Source: Paenibacillus_V sp046244365 | Lineage (GTDB): Bacteria > Bacillota > Bacilli > Paenibacillales > NBRC-103111 | Length of the DNA stretch: 64,000 nucleotides | Assembly: GCF_046244365.1 (NCBI RefSeq) | Contig: NZ_CP176395.1 | Location: forward strand, 3,100,001-3,164,000 | Direction of reading: 5' to 3' | Part shown: positions 34,804 through 43,647 of the stretch, in pieces | Layout: each line of letters starts with the position of its first letter | How positions within the stretch are numbered: the stretch's first letter is position 1 | Notes under the pieces: model-generated | Database searches by the model: none | What the model saw: only the letters and a program-made list of their open reading frames with translations | What the model was told of the DNA's origin: nothing | Made by a program: the position numbers and the translations under genes

Positions 34804-36435
34804 GTGTTGAGCCATACAGCAGGAAGACCGAATATTTTGTGGATTACGCTCGAAGATACGAGCCCTAGAATGGGCTGTTATGGAGATGCCTTGGCACGCA
34901 CGCCCCATATCGACAGGCTGGCCGGCGATGGCATGCTGTACCGAAATGCGTTTGCCGTAGCTGGCGTGTGCGCCCCCAGCCGATCTTCAGTCATTACGGG
35001 GATGTACCCGACTTCGATTGGAACGCATCACATGCGTACCGGGCATACGAACCCATTGATGCCGGAGCTGCCAACACCGTATTATGCGGTTCCTCCCGCT
35101 CATGTCAAGACGATTCCCGAAATGATGCGCGCAAACGGCTATTATTGCACGAATAACTGGAAGACGGATTATCAGTTCGAGGCGCCATTAACAGCGTGGG
35201 ACGAGAACGGGATGGAAGCGCATTGGCGGAAACGGGAACCCGGACAGCCTTTCTTCGCCGTTTTCAACTATATGTTTACTCATGAAAGCGGCATATGGAG
35301 GGCGGAAATAGCGGAAGCAATCCGCAAAATCCATGGAGACAAGCCGCTTCTTACCGACCCGGATCAGGTTAACGTTCCTCCGTATATTCCCGACACACCC
35401 AAATCGCGTTTGGCGCTTGCCAAACATTATGACCTTGTGGCAAACGCAGATGAGTACGTTGGTCGTCTCCTTCAGCAGCTTGAAGAGGATGGTTTGACGG
35501 ACAATACGATCGTCATGTTGTGGAGCGATCACGGCGAAGGACTGCCGCGTGCCAAACGCTGGACGTACGATGCAGGGATTCGCGTTCCGCTCATCGTCCG
35601 TTGGCCCGGTCACGTGAAAAGCGGACAAATCAGCGAGCAAATGGTCAGTATGATCGATCTGGGTCCGACGGTGCTATCTTTGGCAGGACTATCCGTCCCA
35701 AGATATATGCAAGGTCAATCGTTCATGGGGAAACAGGCCAAACCGAGAGATTGCATTTTCGCTACCCGCGACCGTTACGACGAGTCTTACGACAAGGTAC
35801 GCGCGGTTCGAGATAGCAGATTCAAATACATTCGCAACGATTATCCGCTGCAGCCTTACCTGCAGTGGATTCCATTCAGTCATGACCATCCAATGTGGCA
35901 GGAGCTTTGGAGGCTGAATATGACAGGCGAGTTGACTGACGATCAAAAGGTACTCTTGCAAAATGGTCGACCTGCGGAAGAATTGTACGATTGCTTGAAC
36001 GATCCTTACGAACTGCGTAATTTGGCTGCCGATCCGGCTTATGGCGAGCCTTTGCATCGAATGCGAAAGTTGCTCGACGATTGGTGCGGTAAATACGATA
36101 GCTGGGGAGATATTCCCGAAGAGCAGATGGTTGCCCGCATGTGGCCTGACAGGGTGCAGCCGCAAACCGCCAAACCGCTTATCATTCCAATTAATAGCCG
36201 GATGCCGGGAAAGGATGCCGTATATAGCGGAGCCTTTGACGAGCCGACCGCGATCATGCTTCACTCGGCGACGCAAGGGGCTTCCATCGCGTATACGGTC
36301 GATGACGATCCCCGTTGGAAGTTGTACACAGGACCAATCAAGATACACGCCGGCAAGATCCGTATTTTGGCTAAAGCGGGACGTATCGGATATCGGGACA
36401 GCGAAGAGGCAGAGGCTTCGTTTGTTGTCGAATAA
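34804..36435 (+). CDS. Type I sulfatase with C-terminal chitobiase-type beta domain
   Basis: 543 residues from GTG 34804 behind GGGAG. Formylglycine site C56-A-P-S-R60 (C-x-P-x-R), metal-binding L-E-D-T-S-P near residue 17, W-S-D-H-G-E late metal site near 240. No signal peptide, so it would act in the cytoplasm on imported sulfated oligosaccharides. The C-terminal 80 residues (S-A-T-Q-G-A-S-I-A-Y-T then Y-T-G-P-I-K-I) resemble the chitobiase/beta-hexosaminidase C-terminal domain. Its Cys must be converted by a maturase; none is in this window. Confidence 0.92.
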   Translation: MLSHTAGRPNILWITLEDTSPRMGCYGDALARTPHIDRLAGDGMLYRNAFAVAGVCAPSRSSVITGMYPTSIGTHHMRTGHTNPLMPELPTPYYAVPPAHVKTIPEMMRANGYYCTNNWKTDYQFEAPLTAWDENGMEAHWRKREPGQPFFAVFNYMFTHESGIWRAEIAEAIRKIHGDKPLLTDPDQVNVPPYIPDTPKSRLALAKHYDLVANADEYVGRLLQQLEEDGLTDNTIVMLWSDHGEGLPRAKRWTYDAGIRVPLIVRWPGHVKSGQISEQMVSMIDLGPTVLSLAGLSVPRYMQGQSFMGKQAKPRDCIFATRDRYDESYDKVRAVRDSRFKYIRNDYPLQPYLQWIPFSHDHPMWQELWRLNMTGELTDDQKVLLQNGRPAEELYDCLNDPYELRNLAADPAYGEPLHRMRKLLDDWCGKYDSWGDIPEEQMVARMWPDRVQPQTAKPLIIPINSRMPGKDAVYSGAFDEPTAIMLHSATQGASIAYTVDDDPRWKLYTGPIKIHAGKIRILAKAGRIGYRDSEEAEASFVVE

Positions 36436-36490
36436 GCAAACGGCATAAAGTGCTGCTGGCGCTGACAAGTACAGGTAAGCGAAAGGACGG

Positions 36491-38260
36491 TTGACAGAAA
36501 TGCGAGCGGTCATGCTTATGTTCGATTCGTTGAATAAACGAATGCTTCCGAATTATGGATGTGATTGGATCAAAGCGCCCAACTTTGCGAGGCTCTCCGA
36601 TAAAACGGTCACGTTCGATCGTTGCTACGCAGGCAGCTTGCCTTGCATGCCCGCACGCAGAGAATTGCATACGGGGCGTTACAACTTTTTGCATCGAAGC
36701 TGGGGACCATTGGAACCGTATGACGTGTCGGCAATCGAATTGTTGAAGAAGAACAAGGTATACACGCATCTAACGACAGATCATAATCATTATTTCGAAG
36801 AGGGCGGAGCGACTTACCATACGAAATATAACTCATGGGAGTTTGCCAGAGGACAAGAAGGAGACCCATGGAAAGGGCAAGTGGAAGAACCGCCTATTCC
36901 GGAGACGTTAAGCAATCCGAAGCCGGGCGGTCTATGGAGGCAAGACTGGGTAAACCGTCAATTTTTGAAGGAAGAAGCGGATATGCCCCTTGCTGTCACG
37001 GTAGCGAGAGGAATCGAATTCATCGAGCGGAATTGCAAGCAGGATCGATGGTTTTTGCAGATTGAAGCGTTCGATCCTCATGAGCCTTTCTTCACCAAAC
37101 AGAAGTATAAGGACTTATATCCGCATAAGTACGACGGGAAGCATTACGATTGGCCGGATTATGCGAAGGTGACGCAAGAGCCGGAAGAAGTCCGGCATAT
37201 GATCTTTGAATATGCGGCGCTAGTAAGTATGTGCGATGCTTATTTAGGAAAAGTGTTGGATACTTTCGATCGTTATGATCTATGGAAGGACACGATGCTG
37301 ATCGTCAATACGGATCACGGCTTCCTGCTTGGCGAGCATCAATGGTGGGGGAAAAATATTCAGCCTTTTTACAATGAGATCGTAAATATACCGTTCTTTG
37401 TGTGGGATCCGAGATTCGGGGTCAAAAATAAACGCAGTGACGCTTTGGTTCAGACGATTGACTTGGCGCCTACGCTGCTTCATTTCTTCGATGTTCCGGT
37501 GCCGGAAACCGTGCAAGGTCAATCGCTGCATGATGTGATCGAAAGCGGCGCTTGCATCAGGGATGGAGCTTTGTTCGGGATGCACGGCGGTCATATCAAC
37601 TGCACGGATGGACGATACGTCTACATGCGGGGAGCGCAGGACGTGAATAACGGTCCCTTGTATGAGTACACTTTGATGCCTGCACATATGAATAGGATGT
37701 TCGATGTCCAAGAATTGAAAGAGATGGAATTAGTCGAGCCGCTTCCTTTTAGTAATGGGTGTCCGGTCTTGAAAATCAAAGGTAACAATTTCATCAATCC
37801 TTATCTGTATGGTCATATATTGTTTGATCTTGAGAAGGACCCCCAGCAGGAAAATCCGATCGATGATCCGGAAACGGAGCTTAGCATGATCCGGCTTATG
37901 GCGAAGCTGATGCTTGAACATAACGCGCCAAGCGAACAGTTTGAGCGAACCGGCGTACCCGCGGATGGGATTGCATGTATTGCCGATCTGGAGCGAGACA
38001 AGGCTCTTAGACAGCAGCAATTGAAGGTGAATTTGGGTCAAGGCGAGGGCTGGGTAGGTAAAGCGGCGGAAGCATTCTTCGCTCTTAAATGCTTTGCGCC
38101 TGCTCCCCTTCGAGCAATTCTAAACGATAAGTTGGCCGATAAGATTCGCAGCAAGTCGGCGAATGAAGTAAGCGAAGAGGATGTCTTCCAGCTTGCAAAC
38201 GATCTGTTCGGCGGCCGTGCGTCGATGTTAATAGGGTTTTTGAGGATGTCTACTATGTAG
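36491..38260 (+). CDS. Type I sulfatase
   Basis: 589 residues; TTG 36491 is favoured because GAAAGG lies just upstream, while ATG 36500 is too far from it. Formylglycine site C52-M-P-A-R56. Further metal/active-site patches are F-D-P-H-E-P-F and N-T-D-H-G-F-L-L-G-E-H. No signal peptide. It differs strongly from the preceding sulfatase, so the two probably remove sulfate from different positions of the same glycan. Last gene of the locus, followed by a terminator. Confidence 0.92.
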   Translation: MTEMRAVMLMFDSLNKRMLPNYGCDWIKAPNFARLSDKTVTFDRCYAGSLPCMPARRELHTGRYNFLHRSWGPLEPYDVSAIELLKKNKVYTHLTTDHNHYFEEGGATYHTKYNSWEFARGQEGDPWKGQVEEPPIPETLSNPKPGGLWRQDWVNRQFLKEEADMPLAVTVARGIEFIERNCKQDRWFLQIEAFDPHEPFFTKQKYKDLYPHKYDGKHYDWPDYAKVTQEPEEVRHMIFEYAALVSMCDAYLGKVLDTFDRYDLWKDTMLIVNTDHGFLLGEHQWWGKNIQPFYNEIVNIPFFVWDPRFGVKNKRSDALVQTIDLAPTLLHFFDVPVPETVQGQSLHDVIESGACIRDGALFGMHGGHINCTDGRYVYMRGAQDVNNGPLYEYTLMPAHMNRMFDVQELKEMELVEPLPFSNGCPVLKIKGNNFINPYLYGHILFDLEKDPQQENPIDDPETELSMIRLMAKLMLEHNAPSEQFERTGVPADGIACIADLERDKALRQQQLKVNLGQGEGWVGKAAEAFFALKCFAPAPLRAILNDKLADKIRSKSANEVSEEDVFQLANDLFGGRASMLIGFLRMSTM

Positions 38261-38332
38261 ATCAATAGGGAACTGCTCCTACCAAAACAGATTCGCATCA
38301 ATTGGGGCTTACGTATTTTATATCGAGAATTC

Positions 38333-38356
38333 AAACCCGCATTACTTGCGGGTTTT
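38333..38356 (+). terminator. Intrinsic terminator of the sulfatase locus
   Basis: AAACCCGCATTACTTGCGGGTTTT hairpin. A close variant (AAACCCGAATAACTTGTGGGTTTTT) appears at about 43299-43323, again next to a member of the palindromic repeat family. Confidence 0.75.
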
Positions 38357-38363
38357 AGTTATT

Positions 38364-38414
38364 AATCGGACAAGTTCTTGTCTCGGACGAACGATACTGT
38401 CGGTTGACAAGAAC
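38364..38414. repeat. Dispersed hairpin repeat, member 1 (imperfect)
   Basis: AATCGGACAAGTTCTTGTC ... GACAAGAAC. The first 19 bases occur identically at 43201-43219. Related to the 41753, 43234 and 43334 hairpins through the GTTCTTGTC/GACAAGAAC arms. Confidence 0.8.
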
Positions 38415-38573
38415 ATTATCTCCGATACGTATACGGCAGCCTCGTTAAGTAAAAGGGCAGTAATGTTTAATACATAAGGAATGCAATCTGGTAACTTCCG
38501 AACTCTAGGGGGAAATAGGATATATGAAGACAAGGGCAGGGAAGAAGTGAGTAGAGCGAAGAGTACGAAAAAT

Positions 38574-38611
38574 AAAAAATAGTCCGCCTGGTGACAGGTC
38601 GGGACTATTTT
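38574..38611 (-). terminator. Intrinsic terminator of the 38.6-kb minus-strand gene
   Basis: On the minus strand AAATAGTCCCGACCTG and CAGGCGGACTATTTTTT form a hairpin with a T tract, just past the stop at 38622. Confidence 0.75.
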
Positions 38612-38621
38612 ACGCTAGTCT

Positions 38622-39023
38622 TTAAAAAACGAGGATTACTCCTTCTACCCGAACATTCCCCGTTCCAACGTTGGTAATTCTGAGTCGGAAAGTTCCAGAG
38701 GGAAGAGTGAAAGGCAGTACGACAATACGGGTCCCCGTCACGGTAACGCTGTTGGTCACCGGTTGTCCGGTCGTAGCATTTACGAATTGATATCGGACGA
38801 TAGGGGTGGCGATGCTACCAGCTGCTCGGCTTTGAGACACGATCACTTCTCCTACGTTTATAAGTTGGTTAACTCGGAAAGACCGGGTAACGACCGATGT
38901 CCCAGGGAAAATGTTAGGGAAGAGAAACGTGATGAGTTGACGAATGAAGGATGTGGATGTTCTATGTTGGAGTACCGTTTTAAGGGAACCTTTTTTGAGC
39001 ACCATTTTAAGTGAACCTTTCAT
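38622..39023 (-). CDS. Small beta-rich protein of unknown function
   Basis: 133 residues from ATG 39023 with AGGAGGTGA about 10 bases upstream. Lys-rich head with a repeated K-G-S-L-K unit, a short hydrophobic patch (I-T-F-L-F-P-N-I-F-P-G), then about 90 residues of alternating Thr/Val/Ile/Arg strands with N-A-T-T-G-Q-P-V-T-N turns. No convincing signal peptide. It looks like a single beta-sandwich, as in some spore-surface or structural proteins, but I do not recognise a family. Confidence 0.6.
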   Translation of the reverse strand: MKGSLKMVLKKGSLKTVLQHRTSTSFIRQLITFLFPNIFPGTSVVTRSFRVNQLINVGEVIVSQSRAAGSIATPIVRYQFVNATTGQPVTNSVTVTGTRIVVLPFTLPSGTFRLRITNVGTGNVRVEGVILVF

Positions 39024-39316
39024 TTTATGGTTGGTCACCTCCTGTCCACTTGGTATAAAGTAAGATATGTATGTCCTTGCTATTTGGTTTAGGCTTATTA
39101 GATAAATAGGTTTGCCATGCTTTAAAACCATAATGTTTCGCTGTTCTATTCCCGAGGACGGATCAATTGTGACGTCAGACTAGATGAATGCAGGTGGGGC
39201 TGGACTCCAAATGAGACCATCCGATAAAATCAAACAACGAACACGAACTGGAATTAAAAGTTAGTCATTAAACTCAATCATCCCCTCAATTGCTCTCTTT
39301 TAGAGATAGAACAGCG

Positions 39317-40696
39317 CTACCTCGATGCGCTTATATCTGCGGACGATCCCTTTTTCCTTTGGATGAAGCGCCGATCGATGAAAAAAGCGACGAGCAAGGA
39401 CAGGACGCCGAGCAAAACCGGTACGCCAAACGCTTCCAATGAGAAGGAGCTGCCTTCCAGCTTCAGGTGGTCGGTGGCGCGATATTCGAGCCGCTTGGCG
39501 GCAAATTTCGCCGTCCGGATATCCTCCTGCTCCGCCAAATCCTCGAATGCGGGATCCATTGCAAACCGATCCGCCGCGTCGCGGTGCAGGAACAGCAGTT
39601 TCGCGCCGTTGCCGCTGTTCTTCCATAGGTTGATGTCTTCGGCGGCTGCAGACTCGGCATCGGCGCCTACGACAATCATTTTCGTCAGCTTCGGCACGTT
39701 TTTTATCTGATAACGCGCGACTAGGTTCAGGCCGTGCTTCGTTACGATTGGTTCGTTCGCGCTGGAAACGGTCAATGTCGTCGTCGTACCGGAAGCGGCG
39801 TACGTATCGAATGCGGCGGACAAATCCAATTCATCGGCGCCGTCATATAGCAGCACCCCCGCCTTTACTTTGTTCCATTGATAAGCGTTGTTCAGTACGT
39901 ACGTTATATCGCTCAACCCGGCAACGAACGGCTCCATTTGCGGGTTTGTTACGTAATCGTAAGAGGGATAGTTCATCTCTTTCGCCACTTTCTTCGCCGC
40001 CGCTTCGCCCAGTTGCTGGGCGATGACGTATAGCGTAGCGTCGATTCCCGATGTCAGACCGGCAGAAGATACGATATTGCCTTGCGGGACGTAGCGCCGA
40101 TCTTCCACCCACTGGATTTCCGGATATTTTTTAATGAGCCGGTTGATGTCTCCCCAATGCGTCGCGGCCGATTTGCCGTTCAGCAAGCCGGTATCCGCTA
40201 AGTTTTCCGCCCCGTTGCAAATGGTGAGCAATGTCGTCTTGGCGCTCGAGTGCTTCCGAATCCATTCTCGGACTGGCGCATATTTTTTCTCGTCCAAAAT
40301 CGGCATAAACGGAATGACGATAATGTCCGGGCTTTTGCCGAGCATCGTGTCCATTTCGTCAAACGAATAATGCGGGACAACATCGAGTCCTCCGGTCAGC
40401 GATTTAATTTCGCGATCGGGGGCAACGCCGTATACATTGTAACCTTCAGTCATCGCAAACATCTCGTACGGGACGAGAAAATCGAACACTTCCGTCGCTT
40501 CGTTCGCCAGCAGCACGGCCACTGTCGGTTTGTTCGCGTCATATTTCGGAACCTGCACATTCGTCAATGTAGGGGCGGCTTTATCGTAAACCGACATTCC
40601 GGCATTCATCGTATTAACGAACCCAACCGCGCCTGTCCCCCCCACGACGACAACAAAAACGATGAGATAGATAATGATGCGTAATACAGTTTTCAC
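39317..40696 (-). CDS. Membrane-anchored protein with two DJ-1/PfpI domains
   Basis: 459 residues from GTG 40696 behind AAGGAG. N-terminal membrane helix (about 5-27), a first DJ-1/PfpI domain (about 57-265) with nucleophile-elbow Cys160 in T-I-C-N-G-A-E, a second, more diverged alpha/beta domain (about 280-400), and a second membrane helix near 430-448 followed by a basic tail. The first domain resembles the ligand domain of GlxA-type regulators. With both ends in the membrane, the two domains would face the outside. Function unknown; amidase or glyoxalase-like activity is possible. Confidence 0.85.
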   Translation of the reverse strand: MKTVLRIIIYLIVFVVVVGGTGAVGFVNTMNAGMSVYDKAAPTLTNVQVPKYDANKPTVAVLLANEATEVFDFLVPYEMFAMTEGYNVYGVAPDREIKSLTGGLDVVPHYSFDEMDTMLGKSPDIIVIPFMPILDEKKYAPVREWIRKHSSAKTTLLTICNGAENLADTGLLNGKSAATHWGDINRLIKKYPEIQWVEDRRYVPQGNIVSSAGLTSGIDATLYVIAQQLGEAAAKKVAKEMNYPSYDYVTNPQMEPFVAGLSDITYVLNNAYQWNKVKAGVLLYDGADELDLSAAFDTYAASGTTTTLTVSSANEPIVTKHGLNLVARYQIKNVPKLTKMIVVGADAESAAAEDINLWKNSGNGAKLLFLHRDAADRFAMDPAFEDLAEQEDIRTAKFAAKRLEYRATDHLKLEGSSFSLEAFGVPVLLGVLSLLVAFFIDRRFIQRKKGSSADISASR

Positions 40697-40945
40697 TTGC
40701 TTCGCTCCTTCCAGCTAGTTTGCTTACCCATAAAATTTAACAAACCAAGATGAACATATCATCTGTCTGTTGCCCGGTAGAGGGGCTCGCCTAGCGTTGA
40801 GGCGGCTACTGGACCCTAGCCCGATTTCTTTTTTTAGCATGACTCGAAAGGGCTACATGATTTATAAAACTGTGAAAAACGCCCTGCTCGAGGTGAGGCT
40901 ACTGAAGAACTAACGCTTCACATCATAGCGAAGCCTCTAAAAAGC

Positions 40946-40994
40946 AAAAAGACATCTGACCTTTGCAAAATCGAGCAGATGTCTTAGTTTTTTT
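40946..40994. terminator. Orphan intrinsic terminator
   Basis: AAAAAGACATCTG ... CAGATGTCTTAGTTTTTTT. No gene precedes it on the plus strand, so a gene has probably been lost; it could also serve as hairpin debris of the repeat-rich region. Just upstream (about 40892-40938) GAGGCTACTGAAGAACTAACGCTTC ... GAAGCCTC is another inverted structure. Confidence 0.6.
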
Positions 40995-41034
40995 ATCCCT
41001 TTGGCACTGGGCTGGAGAGCTCTTGCTGTATGTT

Positions 41035-41310
41035 TGGTTGTTGAATAAGCAACTTGCCGGTGAAAGTCCGGCCGCACCGTCAACGATATGGGACATGAGA
41101 GTGCCGAGCCCCTAGGACAAATGCCAGCGCATCCAACATAAACCCAAGATATACCGTGGAAACGAACTAACTTGGCTCAAATCGCTCCTTTTGGCTAATC
41201 GGCAGGCGAGTTATTCGTCGTCCCTTCGTAAGTATGACGTATTCTGCTTGAAGGCAGGAAGCTTGGACCAGATACAATAAGCGACGCGATTGAGTGTGGT
41301 TTTTTGACAA
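41035..41310 (+). other. Structured RNA-like stretch, possible group II intron remnant
   Basis: No protein frame, but GC-rich paired blocks interspersed with A-rich loops, including GCCGGTGAAAGTCCGGC, a short stem-loop of the kind seen in domain I of bacterial group II introns, and CCAACATAAACCCAAGAT. No reverse transcriptase gene follows. The family assignment is from memory of intron style, not from a comparison. The rest of 40697-41516 holds no gene. Confidence 0.3.
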
Positions 41311-41516
41311 TTATAGCATCCATATGACAGCACCTTATCCGGGACATCGACATTTCATATCAATTATTCTTATTTTGAGGAAGGTATGTCCAGAATGAAA
41401 GAATTAATAGACTGGCCAGCACTTTGGACCCTCTAGGCGAGAGCCGGGAATCGATGTTGATAATTGGTTCAAGGTTACGACCTAACCGAAACTATTAAAG
41501 TTGTGGGGGTAAACAT

Positions 41517-41741
41517 ATGAATGTATTACGAAACTCCAAAATGGAGAAGATCGGAGTCGGTAGTATTGTTAAGTCTACTGAGTTATTTAACGAGAAATGT
41601 AAGACCGAAGAACATGATAGTGGTTACTATGTTCCTTTCAAAAGCGTTAAAGTTAAATACATAAGCGCGGGGTATGTCACTGTATTTGCTAATGGCTATG
41701 ATAGAACCCACGACGTCAAATGGGTTGAACTAGATAAATAA
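41517..41741 (+). CDS. Small hypothetical protein
   Basis: 74 residues, GTGGGGGT before the ATG. Charged, with G-V-G-S-I-V-K-S and V-K-V-K-Y-I-S-A-G-Y-V-T-V-F suggesting a small SH3-like or beta-barrel fold. Less GC-rich than its neighbours. No family recognised. It lies just before a hairpin repeat. Confidence 0.5.
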   Translation: MNVLRNSKMEKIGVGSIVKSTELFNEKCKTEEHDSGYYVPFKSVKVKYISAGYVTVFANGYDRTHDVKWVELDK

Positions 41742-41752
41742 TCTGAGTTGAA

Positions 41753-41813
41753 GGGTCAATTTCTTGTCGCGGATGAACGACAAGAAATTGACCAATTTAT
41801 CGAAGTAAAGTGG
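41753..41813. repeat. Dispersed hairpin repeat, copy flanking the MerR module on the left
   Basis: 61 bases: GGGTCAATTTCTTGTCG, loop CGGATGAA, CGACAAGAAATTGACC, then tail TTTATCGAAGTAAAGTGG. 16-bp perfect stem. Differs from 43334-43394 at 5 positions, two of which form a T-A versus G-C pair in the stem. Confidence 0.9.
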
Positions 41814-41896
41814 CATCGAGAATTTTTTTGCTTCGCGGGAGTTGACCTGGAGTCGCCTCCAGCAAGTAGAATGAGGAATGAAAGGGGGCGCGCGCG

Positions 41897-42292
41897 TTGT
41901 ACACGATCGGTCAAGTCGTAGAGATGACGGGGTTCGGACACGATACGCTCAGGTATTACGAGAAAATCGGGCTGCTCAAGCCGCAGCGCAAACGGTCGGG
42001 CGGCGCGCGCGTGTTTAGTGACGACGATCTCCGATTGCTGTCCGGACTAAAATGTTTGAAACGGTTGGGATTGTCTTTGGAAGAGATCAAGTCGTTCACG
42101 AGTACGAACCGCTGCGTGACCGAACTCTCGTCGATGATCGACGGAGACGAAGCCGTTCTCCGGGATCGAATCGGCCTACTGACGGACCACTTGGCCCGGA
42201 TGGAGACGCAGCGCCGCGAACTCGACGAGCTGATCGATCGGACGAAAAACAACATTCGTCTATACAACGAGCTGTTGGACGGAACGCCGTAA
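41897..42292 (+). CDS. MerR-family transcriptional regulator
   Basis: 131 residues from TTG 41897 behind AAAGGGGG. Classic N-terminus Y-T-I-G-Q-V-V-E-M-T-G then T-L-R-Y-Y-E-K-I-G-L-L, a winged helix (R-V-F-S-D-D-D-L-R-L-L), and a coiled-coil dimer helix at about 80-125. A single Cys (N-R-C-V-T near 75) is not the metal-binding pattern of metal MerRs, so it more likely senses an organic or redox signal. It precedes a nucleotide-dependent oxidoreductase by 58 bases and probably controls it. Confidence 0.92.
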   Translation: MYTIGQVVEMTGFGHDTLRYYEKIGLLKPQRKRSGGARVFSDDDLRLLSGLKCLKRLGLSLEEIKSFTSTNRCVTELSSMIDGDEAVLRDRIGLLTDHLARMETQRRELDELIDRTKNNIRLYNELLDGTP

Positions 42293-42350
42293 ACGTTTCG
42301 AAAGTTCCGGCGTTCGAGCCTCCAAAAACACTTGCAGAGGAGATGCGAGC

Positions 42351-42968
42351 GTGAACATTGCAATGATCGGGTCAGGACACATCGGGGGTACGTTGGGGAA
42401 AGCATGGGCGACGAAAAGTCACCGGGTGACGTTCGGCTCGCGGGATCCGCAAAGCGAACGGATGCGCGCGCTGCTCGAGTCGATCGGCCCGAACGCCGCG
42501 GCGGCATCCGTCAAGGAAGCGGCCGCGTTCGGCGAAATTGTCGTATTGGCCGTTCCCGGCACGGAAATCGAGCGAGTGCTGGAGGAGGCGGGAGACCTGC
42601 GGCGGAAAATCGTCGTCAATGCGACGATGTTGTTTGACGGGCGGTCGGCGGACGCGGAAGTGCGGAGGCTCGCGAATGGCGCACGCGTCGTGCGGGCGTT
42701 CCATACGTCGACGTGGGAGGCGCTCGCGAACCCGCGGTTCGGCGGGGCGAACGCCACGCTCATCATGAGCGGCGAGGACGAAGAAGCCAATCAAACCGTC
42801 TTTCGGCTGGGCTCAGAAGCGGGATTCGACATGGTGGACGCCGGCGGTACGGAAGCGATGGCCGAAATCGAAAAGGCGCTCTTTTCGTTCTGGACCACGC
42901 TCTCGCCGCGGTTCGGCCGCGACTACGCAATCAGGGTTCTGCGAAGGGAAGAAGCGCAACCGTCTTAA
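42351..42968 (+). CDS. NADPH-dependent F420 reductase-like oxidoreductase (NADP oxidoreductase, coenzyme F420-dependent family)
   Basis: 205 residues from GTG 42351 behind GAGGAGATG. Rossmann motif G7-S-G-H-I-G-G with a following T-F-G-S-R-D at the end of strand 2 (NADP-type), and A-F-H-T-S-T-W in the active region. Bacterial members often act as NADP-binding reductases without F420. Its partner is the MerR gene upstream. The pair is bracketed by two near-identical hairpin repeats. Confidence 0.85.
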   Translation: MNIAMIGSGHIGGTLGKAWATKSHRVTFGSRDPQSERMRALLESIGPNAAAASVKEAAAFGEIVVLAVPGTEIERVLEEAGDLRRKIVVNATMLFDGRSADAEVRRLANGARVVRAFHTSTWEALANPRFGGANATLIMSGEDEEANQTVFRLGSEAGFDMVDAGGTEAMAEIEKALFSFWTTLSPRFGRDYAIRVLRREEAQPS

Positions 42969-43200
42969 ACCGGGGCCGCGCGACAGAACGGACTGCCGCG
43001 ATCGTCCGAATGCGGCGGACCACCACTAGACCGCCAAGTTGGCCGCCTCTTCGAGCGATTACATCACGATCCGGCTGGACCATCTGAACGATACGTGGTT
43101 GCACACGACATGCCGGGCAAAAAACAAATAAAACAGTCGAATAATTCCTGAAAAGGAGAGAAAATGGTTATCAAGATGGCAGCCGATTTAATCTGTGGAC
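42969..43200. other. Intergenic stretch with weak coding debris
   Basis: A frame reading S-S-D-Y-I-T-I-R-L-D-H-L-N-D-T-W to a TAA near 43131 could be the end of a deleted gene. GAAAAGGAGAGAAAATGG near 43150 looks like a ribosome site and start, but the frame soon ends. No intact gene. Confidence 0.3.
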
Positions 43201-43287
43201 AATCGGACAAGTTCTTGTCGTTTAACGGGTCAAGTTCTTATCGTCCGATAAATATTATCAATTAAATATTTATCGGACGATAAGAAC
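43201..43287. repeat. Dispersed hairpin repeat with a 23-bp perfect stem
   Basis: 43201-43219 equals 38364-38382. Then GTTCTTATCGTCCGATAAAT at 43234 onward is the left arm of a 23-bp perfect inverted repeat (43234-43256 and 43265-43287, loop ATCAATTA). The outer sequence AGTTCTTATCG is related to the AGTTCTTGTCG arms of the other copies. Confidence 0.9.
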
Positions 43288-43333
43288 ATAGCTCGATTCA
43301 AACCCGAATAACTTGTGGGTTTTTGATTTTATA

Positions 43334-43394
43334 GGGTCAAGTTCTTGTCGCGGACGAACGACAAGAACTTGACCCTTTTATCGAAGTAAAGTGG
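43334..43394. repeat. Dispersed hairpin repeat, copy flanking the MerR module on the right
   Basis: GGGTCAAGTTCTTGTCG, loop CGGACGAA, CGACAAGAACTTGACCC, then TTTATCGAAGTAAAGTGG. Same orientation as 41753-41813; stem preserved by a paired change. 43395-43560 beyond it holds further decayed pieces (GTCGGACGATAATAACATAG near 43473) and no gene. Confidence 0.9.
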
Positions 43395-43647
43395 GGGCGA
43401 TTAAACTAAACCAGCTAATAGTTGTCAACATTTTCTCATGAAAATAGCCGAGGTTGAAACGACTGCTGCTGTCGGACGATAATAACATAGCCCGATATAA
43501 TGTGAAAGCGGCTATACCAGCTAATAGGCTGTCAATATTTAATTATTAATGAACGAAATGAAGGATGGTATACTCGTAAAAGGGGACAACAAATAACCGT
43601 CCCGCATTATATGGGAAGGTTTCCCTCAATGGCTAAGGGTTGCTAAT

